From DATDDB01 sp035260545 (GTDB lineage: Bacteria > Pseudomonadota > Gammaproteobacteria > Burkholderiales > Gallionellaceae), in NCBI GenBank assembly GCA_035260545.1, contig DATFUZ010000082.1:1-47604 (forward strand): DNA of 47,604 bases. The letters are read 5' to 3'. Below the pieces are notes generated by a model. It was not told the origin of the DNA. It did no database searches and saw only the letters and a program-made list of their open reading frames with translations. The translations under genes and the position numbers were made by a program. The stretch's first letter is position 1, and each line of letters begins with the position of its first letter. Of the stretch, positions 8,075-16,705 are shown in pieces.

Positions 8075-8875
8075 TCAGGGCTTGAATCCCAGCCCTTCCG
8101 CGTAAGGCACGTCGGCGGCCGCCTGAAATGCGATGGGGCCATCCTCCTTGCCGTGCAGGAACTGGCTCACGAAGGCGTCGTTCGAATCGCGCATTTCGGC
8201 CACGTCTCCCTTGGCCGCAACGACGCCGTTATGCAGAAAATAGACATAGTCCACGATCTTGAGCGATTCCGAGAGGTCGTAGGTGATGACGATGGAGGTG
8301 ACGCCCAGCGCATCGTTCAACTTGCGGATGAGGTTGGCGATGGTGCTGAGCGAGATGGGATCGAGGCCGGCAAAGGGCTCGTCGTAGATGATGAGCGCGG
8401 GGTCGGTGATGGTGGCGCGGGCCAGGGCCACGCGGCGTTCCATGCCGCCGGAGAGTTCGGCGGGCCGCATGTTGGCGGTGTTTTCCAGGCCGACGGAATA
8501 GAGCTTCATCAGGACGAGGTCGTGGATGATTTCTTCCGGCAGATCGGTGTGTTCGCGCAGGGGGAAAGCCAGGTTTTCGAATACGGTGAGGTCGGTGAAC
8601 AGGCCGCTGACCTGGAACATCATGCCCATCTTGAGCCGCAGGCGGTACAGATCGGCCGTGTGGAGCTTGTGCATGACATGCCCCATGAATTTCACCTGCC
8701 CCTGGGCCGGATGGAGTTGGCCGGTAAAATGACGCAACAGGGTGGATTTGCCGCTGCCGCTGGCGCCCATGATGCCCACTACCTTGCCGCGGGGAATGGT
8801 CAGGTTCACCCCCTTCAGCACGTGATGGGTGTTGTAGGAAAAATGCAGGTTCTCGACTTCGATGAGGTTATCCAT
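8075..8875 (-). CDS. mlaF: MlaF-like ABC transporter ATPase
   Basis: A 266-aa ATPase of the MlaF/Ttg2A type, which powers phospholipid transport between the inner and outer membranes with MlaE, MlaD and MlaB. Walker A is GASGSGKS (37-44). The Q-loop region FQVSGLFTDLTVFENLAFPLRE is typical of MlaF. The signature LSGGMERR is at 141-148 and Walker B LIIYDEP at 161-167. The position that is normally the switch histidine is Tyr (ITYDLSES, Tyr199; the codon TAC is clear). No mlaE, mlaD, mlaC or mlaB is next to it, so it is an orphan in this window. The closest alternative is another small ABC ATPase of the same subfamily. Confidence 0.85.
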   Translation of the reverse strand: MDNLIEVENLHFSYNTHHVLKGVNLTIPRGKVVGIMGASGSGKSTLLRHFTGQLHPAQGQVKFMGHVMHKLHTADLYRLRLKMGMMFQVSGLFTDLTVFENLAFPLREHTDLPEEIIHDLVLMKLYSVGLENTANMRPAELSGGMERRVALARATITDPALIIYDEPFAGLDPISLSTIANLIRKLNDALGVTSIVITYDLSESLKIVDYVYFLHNGVVAAKGDVAEMRDSNDAFVSQFLHGKEDGPIAFQAAADVPYAEGLGFKP

Positions 8876-8946
8876 GGCTGGCTGCGGCGCTCGGGTTGTG
8901 CCTGTGCATTTTCACATGTTCGGTGCGGAAAATAAACCGGGCGCCG

Positions 8947-11628
8947 TCACAGCAGCGATTTCACCACTCTTTTTACGGTGCGATCATCCTCCACCGGAAC
9001 GACGCCGAAACCCAGGGTGGCGACCAGATTGAGCATGTTGGCGTTTTCGGAGAGCACGAGGCCTTCCATGGTTTTCAGGCCCTTGTCGCGCGCCGTGTCG
9101 ATCAGCGCAGCCATCAGCCGGTGGCCGATGGATCTGTGCTGCCACCGGTCGCTGACCACCAGCGCGAATTCGCATGATTCGCCGTCGGGGTTGGTCACAT
9201 AGCGGCACACGCCCACCTCCACTTCCGCGCCTTCCACTTCGGTCACGGCAATCAGCGCCATTTCCCGGTCGTAGTCGATCTGGGTGAAGCGCACCACCAT
9301 GGCTTCGGTGAGTTCGTTGACCGCGCTCATGAAGCGGAAGTATTTGGCCTCTTCCGACAGGCCGTGCACGAATTTCTGCTCGAGTTCGGCGTCCTCCGGC
9401 CGGATCGGGCGCATCGTAATCGTGGTGCCGTCGGAAAGCTGCCAGCTTGCGACCAGGTGCGCCGGGTAGGGGTGTATCGCCATATGCGCATAATGGTCGC
9501 GGGTGAAGGGCGCATAATCCACGATCACCCGCGCATCCACGGCCGTCGCGCCGTGCTCGTCCACGATGAGGGGATTGATGTCCATCTCCTTCAGCCAGGG
9601 CAGCTCGCACGCCATTTCGGAGACCCGCAACAGGAGGCCTTCCAGCAGTTCCATCTGGATCGGCGGCATCTGGCGGAAGCGCTCCAGCAATTTCGATACG
9701 CGTGTGCTTTCGATGATCTCGCGCGCGAGCAAGCTGTTGAGCGGCGGCAGGGCCACGGCGCGGTCGCCCATCACTTCCACCGCGGTGCCGCCCGCGCCGA
9801 AGGTGATGACCGGGCCGAACACCGGGTCGGAGGTGATGCCCAGCATCAGCTCACGGCCGTTGGGCTTGACCGCCATGGACTGGATGGAGACGCCGTCCAG
9901 CCTCGCCTCGGGGCGGTTGTTCTGCACCGCCGCGGTGATTTCGTGAAACGCGGTAAGCACGGACGCGGCGTTCATCAGGTTCAGCCTGACCCCGCCGGCT
10001 TCCGACTTGTGGGTGATGTCCGGGGAGTTGATCTTCATGGCGACCGGAAAGCCCAGCTCCTCGGCCAGGGTTACGGCCTCGCCCGGAGTACGCACGACGA
10101 TCGTGCTGGCGATGGGGATGCGGAACGCGGCAAGCAGCGCCTTGGATTCCGTTTCCGAGAGCACCTTGCGCCGCTCCGCCAGCGCCGCCTCGATGAGGAT
10201 GCGCGCGCCTTCGACGTCCGGCTTCTCGTGGTGCGACAGCGGGCCCGGCGTCTGTTTGAGCAGGCGCTGGTTGCGGTAATAGGCCGTGATATAGGAAAAG
10301 GCCTCGACGGCGGCCTCGGGCGTGCGGAATGCCGGGATTCTCGATTGCGCGAGCAGCGCCCTGCCCGCGCGGATCTGCGTATCGCCCATCCAGCAGGTGA
10401 GCAGCGGCTTGCTGATTTTCGCGGAGGCCTCGACCAGCGTCTGCGCGACCTCCTGCGGCTGCGTCATGGCCTGGGGGGTGAGTATGACCAGCGCGCCGTC
10501 CACACCCTCATCCGCCATGCAAAGGTTGACTGCGTCGAGATAGCGCTGCGGCGTGGCATCGCCGATGATGTCCACCGGGTTGTTATGCGACCAGGTGGAC
10601 GGCAGCACCGCGTTCAGTTTTTCCACGGTCTCCGGCGCGAGGGAGGCGACCGCGACGCCGAGATCGACCGCCCGGTCTATGGCCATGACGCCCGGGCCGC
10701 CGCCATTGGTGATGATGGCCAGGCGGTTGCCGCTGAAATGATGGCGCGATGCGAGCGACTGCGCGGCGGAGAACAGGCCGCCTATGGACATGACGCGCAC
10801 TACGCCGGCGCGGCGCAGCGCGGCGTCGAACACGTCGTCCGAACCCACGAGGGCGCCCGTATGCGAAAGCACGGCTTTGGAGCCCGCATCGTGGCGGCCG
10901 ACCTTGATGACGAACACCGGCTTGCTGTGCGCGGCGGCACGCATCGCGCTCATGAAACTCCGCGCCTTGTGGATGCCCTCGACATAGATGAGGATGCTGC
11001 GCGTCCGGGCATCGGTGGCAAGGTAATCGAGGATCTCGCCGAAGTCCACGTCGGCCGCCGCGCCCATGGACACCACACTGGAAAATCCGATGTCGTTGGC
11101 CGGCGCCCAGTCGAGGATGGCAGTGCATAGCGCGCCGGACTGCGAAACCAGGGCCAGATCGCCCGGCTTGACGTTGCCCTTGAAGAAGGTGGCGTTCAGG
11201 CCGATGTCGGGCCGCATGATGCCCAGGCAATTGGGCCCGATCAGGCGCACGCCGTAAGTTTTGGCGGCGTTGATGACCGCCCGCTCCAGCGCGGCGCCGT
11301 GTGCGCCCACTTCACTGAAGCCGGCCGAGAGTATGACCGCGGCGCGCACGCCGTGCTTGCCGCAGGCCTCGATGATGTCGGGCACGGTGTCGGCCCGGGT
11401 GCAGACTACCGCAAGTTCGACTGATTCGCCTATCGCCTCTATGGAGGGGTAGGCGCGCTTGCCCTGGATTTCCGCATGGCCCGGGTTGATCGGATAGAGC
11501 GCCCCGGTAAAGCCGCCTTCCAGCATGTTGCGAAACACAATCCCGCCGACCGCGTCGACACGGTCGCTCGCGCCGATGACGGCGACCGAGGCGGGAGAGA
11601 ACAGCGTGCTGAGATAGTGTCGTCCCAA
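8947..11628 (-). CDS. Pat-like acyl-CoA ligase (ADP-forming type) fused to GNAT acetyltransferase
   Basis: An 893-aa two-part protein. Residues about 1-690 are an NDP-forming acyl-CoA synthetase: a CoA-binding Rossmann start (SPASVAVIGASDR), a ligase CoA region (LIGPNCLG, SQSGALC) and an ATP-grasp domain. The last about 160 residues are a GNAT domain (EVEVGVCRYV, ALVVSDRWQHRSIGHRLMAALI). This matches the Pat/YfiQ lysine acetyltransferases that inactivate acetyl-CoA synthetase. His256 in SHTGAL is present, whereas it is replaced in Salmonella Pat, so ligase activity is possible. TTG at 11628 is chosen because GGGAG lies 9 bases upstream; a GTG at 11697 would extend the protein by 23 residues. 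It is divergent from a deacetylase gene. Confidence 0.88.
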   Translation of the reverse strand: MGRHYLSTLFSPASVAVIGASDRVDAVGGIVFRNMLEGGFTGALYPINPGHAEIQGKRAYPSIEAIGESVELAVVCTRADTVPDIIEACGKHGVRAAVILSAGFSEVGAHGAALERAVINAAKTYGVRLIGPNCLGIMRPDIGLNATFFKGNVKPGDLALVSQSGALCTAILDWAPANDIGFSSVVSMGAAADVDFGEILDYLATDARTRSILIYVEGIHKARSFMSAMRAAAHSKPVFVIKVGRHDAGSKAVLSHTGALVGSDDVFDAALRRAGVVRVMSIGGLFSAAQSLASRHHFSGNRLAIITNGGGPGVMAIDRAVDLGVAVASLAPETVEKLNAVLPSTWSHNNPVDIIGDATPQRYLDAVNLCMADEGVDGALVILTPQAMTQPQEVAQTLVEASAKISKPLLTCWMGDTQIRAGRALLAQSRIPAFRTPEAAVEAFSYITAYYRNQRLLKQTPGPLSHHEKPDVEGARILIEAALAERRKVLSETESKALLAAFRIPIASTIVVRTPGEAVTLAEELGFPVAMKINSPDITHKSEAGGVRLNLMNAASVLTAFHEITAAVQNNRPEARLDGVSIQSMAVKPNGRELMLGITSDPVFGPVITFGAGGTAVEVMGDRAVALPPLNSLLAREIIESTRVSKLLERFRQMPPIQMELLEGLLLRVSEMACELPWLKEMDINPLIVDEHGATAVDARVIVDYAPFTRDHYAHMAIHPYPAHLVASWQLSDGTTITMRPIRPEDAELEQKFVHGLSEEAKYFRFMSAVNELTEAMVVRFTQIDYDREMALIAVTEVEGAEVEVGVCRYVTNPDGESCEFALVVSDRWQHRSIGHRLMAALIDTARDKGLKTMEGLVLSENANMLNLVATLGFGVVPVEDDRTVKRVVKSLL

Positions 11629-11711
11629 GGTCTTGCGCTCCCTGTTGAATAAGTCCAATATCCCGTGTACCCGCGCAAACGCCGCTGCGGAAACCACGCT
11701 AAAGACCTGTC

Positions 11712-12638
11712 ATGCAGACCGCCTACATCACCCATCCGGACTGCCTCAAGCACGAGATGGGCGAGTACCATCCGGAATCCCCGGACCGGCTGCGCGCGAT
11801 TGAAGATCAACTGATCGCTTCCGGGCTCATGCCCTATCTGCAGCGACATGATGCACCCTTGGCGACGATAGAACAACTGGCGCGCGCGCACAATCACGGC
11901 TATATCGAACAAATCCGCAAGCTGGCGCCGCAATCGGGCCTGATCAATCTCGATCCCGACACCGCGATGAACCCCTATACATGGAACGCCGCGCTGCGCG
12001 CGGCGGGCGCGGCGGTGCTCGGGGTGGATCTGGTGATGGCGCGCAAGGCGGAGAATGCCTTTTGCGCCGTGCGCCCGCCCGGCCACCATGCGGAAGCGGG
12101 GCGCGCGATGGGCTTCTGCATTTTCAACAATGTCGCCGTCGGCGTGGCGCATGCACTGGAGCAGCATGGCCTGCAGCGCGTCGCCATCATGGATTTCGAC
12201 GTGCACCACGGCAACGGCACCGAGAACATCTTTCACGACGACCCCAGAGTCATGCTGTGTTCGACCTTTCAGCATCCGTATTACCCCTATTCGGGCGCCG
12301 ACAGCGGGAATGACCACATCATCAATGTGCCGCTGCCCGCGGGCACGGGCGGCGCGGAATTCCGGGAAGCCGTCAGCCGCCGCTGCCTGCCCGCGCTCGA
12401 ACACTTCCGCCCCGAACTGGTGTTCTTCTCTGCGGGCTTCGATGCGCACCGCGACGACGACATGGCGCAGCTCAGACTGGTGGAAGACGATTACGCCTGG
12501 GTGACCGGCGAGGTGAAGGCCGTCGCGGACCGGCACGCGCAGGGCCGCATCGTTTCCCTGCTCGAGGGCGGCTATGAACTGCACGCGCTGGGCCGGAGCG
12601 TGACGGCACATGTCCGCGTGCTGAGCGGAGTCGCCTAG
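11712..12638 (+). CDS. Histone deacetylase-like (AcuC/class II type) amidohydrolase
   Basis: A 308-aa zinc-dependent deacetylase. Family motifs are in order: YHPESPDRL (substrate-channel loop), RPPGHHAE (catalytic His pair), GFCIFNNVAVG, MDFDVHHGNGT (metal ligands Asp and His), SAGFDAHRDD (third metal ligand) and LEGGYEL. It lies 83 bases from, and divergent to, the Pat-like acetyltransferase gene. This suggests a writer/eraser pair controlling protein acetylation, for example of acyl-CoA synthetases, but an alternative substrate such as an acetylated polyamine cannot be excluded. Confidence 0.93.
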   Translation: MQTAYITHPDCLKHEMGEYHPESPDRLRAIEDQLIASGLMPYLQRHDAPLATIEQLARAHNHGYIEQIRKLAPQSGLINLDPDTAMNPYTWNAALRAAGAAVLGVDLVMARKAENAFCAVRPPGHHAEAGRAMGFCIFNNVAVGVAHALEQHGLQRVAIMDFDVHHGNGTENIFHDDPRVMLCSTFQHPYYPYSGADSGNDHIINVPLPAGTGGAEFREAVSRRCLPALEHFRPELVFFSAGFDAHRDDDMAQLRLVEDDYAWVTGEVKAVADRHAQGRIVSLLEGGYELHALGRSVTAHVRVLSGVA

Positions 12639-12856
12639 TCTGTCAGGCGCAAAACCAGTCTGCCGCGCATAAAGCTGGTCCGGCCCGCACAAAACCGGCC
12701 CGCACGCATGGAAACAATTCCGGCTTTTCCCTGAAATTCCCAATCGCGGGTGGTCAGCGGCGGCAGATTGTTGTAAGGTTGGGCGTGTGTTATCCGACAG
12801 ATGACTGTCACAGGTGCGTAACTGCGTGCCGACACAATCAAATCCGGGAGAACATC

Positions 12857-13147
12857 ATGCCGAAAGCCATCTGGAACAACCAGGTCATCGCCGAAGCAGC
12901 CGACGCCGACATCGAACGCGTTGAAGGCAATGCCTACTTCCCGCTTGCTGCCGTAAAGCGCGAATTCCTGCGCCCCAGCGCAAGCCACACCACATGCCCC
13001 TGGAAGGGCGTGGCCAGCTACTACGACGTCGTCGTGGACGGAAAGGTCAACGCCGACGCGGCGTGGTACTACCCCGATCCCTCCGCGGCTGCCGCCAATA
13101 TAAAGGACCATGTCGCATTCTGGCATGGGGTGGAGGTGGAAGACTGA
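12857..13147 (+). CDS. DUF427 domain protein
   Basis: A 96-aa protein covering one DUF427 domain: MPKAIWNN at the start, EGNAYFPLAAVKREFL, SHTTCPWKGVASYYDV in the middle and AAWYYPDPSAAA near the end. The function of the family is not established. The ATG at 12857 is chosen because CGGGAG lies 7 bases upstream; a longer in-frame start at 12779 adds residues with no family resemblance. Its stop overlaps the egtB start (TGATG), so it is probably co-translated with egtB and egtD. Confidence 0.88.
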   Translation: MPKAIWNNQVIAEAADADIERVEGNAYFPLAAVKREFLRPSASHTTCPWKGVASYYDVVVDGKVNADAAWYYPDPSAAAANIKDHVAFWHGVEVED

Positions 13148-14400
13148 TGCACATCGGCAATACCGGCGCACTGGCGCGCTACGACACGGTACGCGCGCGC
13201 ACGGAGGCGTTGTGCGCGCCGCTGGAGACTGAGGATTACTGCATTCAGGCGATGGCGGACGTCAGCCCGCCGAAGTGGCACCTCGCGCACACCACCTGGT
13301 TTTTCGAGCGCTTTATCCTGGTGCCGTTCGCGGCAGGCTACCGCGAATTTCATCCCGCCTACGCCCATCTGTTCAATTCCTATTACGAAACCGCGGGCGC
13401 ATTTTTCCCGAGGCCGCAGCGCGGCATGCTGTCGCGCCCCACCGTCGAGGAAGTGTATCGCTATCGCGCGCACGTCGATGCTGCGATGCGCGAGTTGCTC
13501 GTCAACCCCCCGGAGCAGCACGCCGGCGACATCGCACAGCGCGTGCGGCTCGGAGCGGAGCACGAGACACAGCACCAGGAGCTGCTGCTGATGGATACGC
13601 GCTACAACTTTTTCATCAATCCGCTACTGCCGGCCTACCTCAGCGCCGGCGCACCGGCGGTCGAACAATCCGCCACCCCGATGGCGTGGCGCGAATTCGG
13701 CGGCGGCGTAGTGGAGATCGGCCACGACGGAAAGGGATTCTCCTACGACAACGAACAGCCCCGGCACCAGACATTGCTGCGCGACTACCGCCTCGCCACG
13801 CGACTGGTCACCAACGCGGAATACCTGGCCTTCATCGCGGACGATGGCTACCGGCGTCCGGACCTGTGGCTGTCTGACGGCTGGCACGCGATAAACACGC
13901 GGGACTGGCAGGCGCCGCTCTACTGGTTCCGCGAGGACAATGACTGGCTGCATTTCGACCTGACCGGCGCGCACGCGCTGCGTGCGCAGGAGCCGGTGTC
14001 GCACCTCAGCTATTACGAGGCGGATGCGTACGCGCGCTGGTCCGGCAAGCGTCTGCCGACGGAGGCCGAGTGGGAACATGCCGCGCATACGGAACGGATT
14101 TCCGGCAACTTCCTGGACGCGGGCCGTTTGCATCCGCAACCGGCGGCGGGTGACGGCATGAGCCAGCTTTTCGGCGACCTGTGGGAATGGACACAGAGCG
14201 CCTACCAGCCCTACCCGGGCTTCCGCCCGCTGCCCGGCACGCTGGGCGAATATAACGGCAAGTTCATGTGCGACCAGATGGTGCTGCGCGGCGGAAGCTG
14301 CATCACGCCGCAGGACCACGTGCGCGCGAGCTACCGCAATTTTTTCAGACCTGCGGACCGCTGGATGTTTTCCGGTCTGCGCCTCACGGAGGACGCATGA
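13147..14400 (+). CDS. egtB: EgtB, iron-dependent sulfoxide synthase of ergothioneine synthesis
   Basis: Catalyses oxygen-dependent C-S bond formation between hercynine and a thiol donor. It is 417 aa. The N-terminal DinB-like domain supplies the iron ligands: the WHLAHTTWFFE segment, and HETQHQE, which is the H-x3-H-x-E motif. The C-terminal formylglycine-generating-enzyme (FGE) sulfatase domain has SHLSYYEADAYARWSGKRLPTEAEWE and VLRGGSCITP. The start overlaps the DUF427 stop, and an upstream in-frame start within DUF427 is rejected. The stop overlaps the egtD start (ATGA). No egtA, egtC or egtE is adjacent, so the sulfur donor (gamma-Glu-Cys or cysteine) cannot be told from the sequence by eye. 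Confidence 0.95.
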   Translation: MHIGNTGALARYDTVRARTEALCAPLETEDYCIQAMADVSPPKWHLAHTTWFFERFILVPFAAGYREFHPAYAHLFNSYYETAGAFFPRPQRGMLSRPTVEEVYRYRAHVDAAMRELLVNPPEQHAGDIAQRVRLGAEHETQHQELLLMDTRYNFFINPLLPAYLSAGAPAVEQSATPMAWREFGGGVVEIGHDGKGFSYDNEQPRHQTLLRDYRLATRLVTNAEYLAFIADDGYRRPDLWLSDGWHAINTRDWQAPLYWFREDNDWLHFDLTGAHALRAQEPVSHLSYYEADAYARWSGKRLPTEAEWEHAAHTERISGNFLDAGRLHPQPAAGDGMSQLFGDLWEWTQSAYQPYPGFRPLPGTLGEYNGKFMCDQMVLRGGSCITPQDHVRASYRNFFRPADRWMFSGLRLTEDA

Positions 14401-15404
14401 AACGCAAGACTTCCACCATCGCGCCGGCACAGGCGGCGCCCGATGCTTCCGATTTTCTCGATGCCGTGCGCGACGGCCTGCGGCGGCGCCCGCGCTCGAT
14501 TCCACCGAAATATTTCTACGACGCACGCGGATCCGAGCTGTTCGACCTAATCTGCGAGACGCCGGAATACTATCCGACGCGCACCGAGACCGGCATACTC
14601 GAGCGCTTCGGCGCGCGCATGGCTGAGCTGTGCGGCGCAAGCTGCGTACTGATCGAACTCGGAAGCGGCAGCGCCACCAAGACGCCGCTGCTGCTGCGCC
14701 ATCTGGCTCAGGATGCGGTGTACATGCCCATCGAAATCTGCGCGCCCCATCTCGAGCACAGTACGCAGCGTCTGCGGGATATGTTTCCCGCGATGCGCAT
14801 GCGTGCGGTGTGCGCCGACTACACCCGGCTGCCCGCGTTGCCGCTGGATGACCACGCTGGCCAGCGCCGCGTGGTGTTCTTTCCGGGCTCCACCATCGGC
14901 AACTGCACGCCGGACGAGGCACGGGCATTGCTGCGCCAGGCCGCGCAACTGACCGGCAAGGGCGGCGCGCTGCTGATCGGGGTGGACTGCAAGAAGTCAC
15001 CGCAACGGCTGAACTCCGCCTACAACGACGGCGCCGGCCACACCGCCGCCTTCAACATCAATCTGCTGCACCGCATGCGGCGCGAGCTCGGAGCCGAACT
15101 GGACCCGGAGGGCTTCGAGCATTATGCCTACTACAATGCCGGCTTGGGCAGGATGGAGATGCACCTGGTCAGCCGGCGCCGCCAGCAGATCCGCGTGGGT
15201 GGAGAGAGTTTCGACTTCGAATCCGGCGATACCATACATACCGAGAATTCATACAAGTATGCGGCGCACGAATTCGAGGCGCTGGCGCGCGAGGCCGGCT
15301 GGCACCCCAAGGCGCGCTGGACCGACCGCGACGGGCTGTTCAATGTGCATTACCTGAGCCTGTCGGCCGCCGAGCCCACGCATCTGCCGCAGCACACAAG
15401 CTGA
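14397..15404 (+). CDS. egtD: EgtD, L-histidine N-alpha-methyltransferase
   Basis: Uses three S-adenosylmethionine molecules to convert histidine to hercynine, the first step of ergothioneine synthesis. It is 335 aa. Family landmarks are IPPKYFYDARGSELFDLICETPEYYPTRTE (substrate side), ELGSGSATKT (SAM site), FFPGSTIGNC and YNAGLGRMEMHL, then a DFESGDTIHTENSYKY segment. GGAGG lies 4 bases before the ATG, which overlaps the egtB stop. With egtB it forms a compact two-gene ergothioneine operon, plausibly useful as an antioxidant in a microaerobic diazotroph. Confidence 0.95.
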   Translation: MKRKTSTIAPAQAAPDASDFLDAVRDGLRRRPRSIPPKYFYDARGSELFDLICETPEYYPTRTETGILERFGARMAELCGASCVLIELGSGSATKTPLLLRHLAQDAVYMPIEICAPHLEHSTQRLRDMFPAMRMRAVCADYTRLPALPLDDHAGQRRVVFFPGSTIGNCTPDEARALLRQAAQLTGKGGALLIGVDCKKSPQRLNSAYNDGAGHTAAFNINLLHRMRRELGAELDPEGFEHYAYYNAGLGRMEMHLVSRRRQQIRVGGESFDFESGDTIHTENSYKYAAHEFEALAREAGWHPKARWTDRDGLFNVHYLSLSAAEPTHLPQHTS

Positions 15405-15414
15405 GTGTCGCCGT

Positions 15415-16587
15415 TCAGGCCCGAAGCTTCCAGGCGCGCGCAATCCTTTCCAGCGCTTCCTGGATGAGCGCGCGCGGCGCGCCGATGTTCATGCGCATGT
15501 AGCCGCTGCCCTGCGGACCGAACAGGATGCCCGGGCTCAGGCCCACGCCGGCCTGCTGGACGAAGAAGTCCTTGAGTTGCGCGTCATCCAGTCCCATTTC
15601 GCGGCAATCCAGCCACAGCAAGTAGGTGCCTTCAGGCTCGATGAGCCTGATCTGCGGCAATTGCGCGTCCAGGAAGTCGCGCACGAGGGCGCGTGTGCCG
15701 GCCAGATAGGCCTGCAACGCCGCCAGCCAGGGCGCGCCCGTGCGGTAGGCGGCCTCGAAGGCGGTGATGCTGAAAGGATTGGTCGCGCTCACATGGAGCA
15801 GGCCGAAGACTTTCTCGATGGCCGCGCGCTGCGCGGCCTCTGGCACCACCAGGGCGGACAGGCCCAGGCCCGGGATGTTGAAGGTCTTGCTCGGCGCGAC
15901 GGCGGTAATGACATTGACCCTGCCACGCGCCAGGTCGGCAAGGGGCAGATGGGTGACCCCGGGATAGGTCAGGTCGGCGTGGATCTCATCGGAAACTATG
16001 GTGACATCATGCCTTGCGCAAACGTCGAGCAGCGCCTCCAGTTCCGCGCGCTCCCACACCCGGCCCACCGGATTGTGCGGCGTGCACAGCAGCAGCAGGC
16101 GCGCGCCTTGCGCCGCGCAGCGCTCGAGCTGGTCGAGATCAAGAAAATAGCGCCCTGCTTCGAAGCGCAGCGGATTATCGACCCGCGTGCGTCCGGTGAT
16201 TTCCGGCGCCGCGAGAAAGGGCGGATAGACCGGGGGCTGCACGATCACGCCCTCGCCCGGCGCGCACAGCGCCAGCATGGCGGCATGCAGCGACGGGACC
16301 ACACCGGGGCAGAACACGATCTGCTCGCGCGGCACTTCCCAGCCGTAGCGCGTGCGCTGCCAGTCCATCAGCGACTGGTACAGCGATTCCGGGTAAACGC
16401 TGTAGCCATAGATCGGATGCGCTGCGCGCTGCGCCAGCGCCTGTGTCACCCCGTCCGGCGCGGCGAAATCCATGTCCGCCACCCATAGCGGAATCACGTC
16501 GGCGCGGCCGATGAATTGCTGGCGGCCGTCGTACTTGAAGCTGGCCGTTCCCTCGCGCGGGATAACGCGGTCGAAATCAAAACTCAT
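15415..16587 (-). CDS. PatB/MalY-type PLP-dependent C-S lyase/aminotransferase
   Basis: A 390-aa fold-type I PLP enzyme of the PatB/MalY group, typically cystathionine beta-lyases. Evidence: N-terminal WVADMDFAAP, YGYSVYP, CPGVVPSLHAAM, the TPHNPVGRVW motif, VSDEIHADLTY (PLP-binding Asp), and APSKTFNIPGL holding the Schiff-base Lys. The ATG at 16587 gives the family-typical MSFDFDRVI start; the frame is open further upstream but without resemblance. It is convergent with egtD, with a 10-base gap. Its substrate is not determinable here; methionine or cysteine metabolism is most likely. Confidence 0.88.
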   Translation of the reverse strand: MSFDFDRVIPREGTASFKYDGRQQFIGRADVIPLWVADMDFAAPDGVTQALAQRAAHPIYGYSVYPESLYQSLMDWQRTRYGWEVPREQIVFCPGVVPSLHAAMLALCAPGEGVIVQPPVYPPFLAAPEITGRTRVDNPLRFEAGRYFLDLDQLERCAAQGARLLLLCTPHNPVGRVWERAELEALLDVCARHDVTIVSDEIHADLTYPGVTHLPLADLARGRVNVITAVAPSKTFNIPGLGLSALVVPEAAQRAAIEKVFGLLHVSATNPFSITAFEAAYRTGAPWLAALQAYLAGTRALVRDFLDAQLPQIRLIEPEGTYLLWLDCREMGLDDAQLKDFFVQQAGVGLSPGILFGPQGSGYMRMNIGAPRALIQEALERIARAWKLRA

Positions 16588-16705
16588 GCTTGCCCATGCT
16601 CTGCTCCGGTCATGCCGCCGTCGGCCTCGCGGTTTCCGATGTGCTGATGCACAGCGCCGCAGCCAACAGGGTACTGATTCAGCGCGACGAGCGCAAATCG
16701 CCCGC

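Noticed and set aside
12779..12856. Longer start for the DUF427 protein
   Set aside because: The extra residues are unlike the family, and the ATG at 12857 has a good ribosome site.
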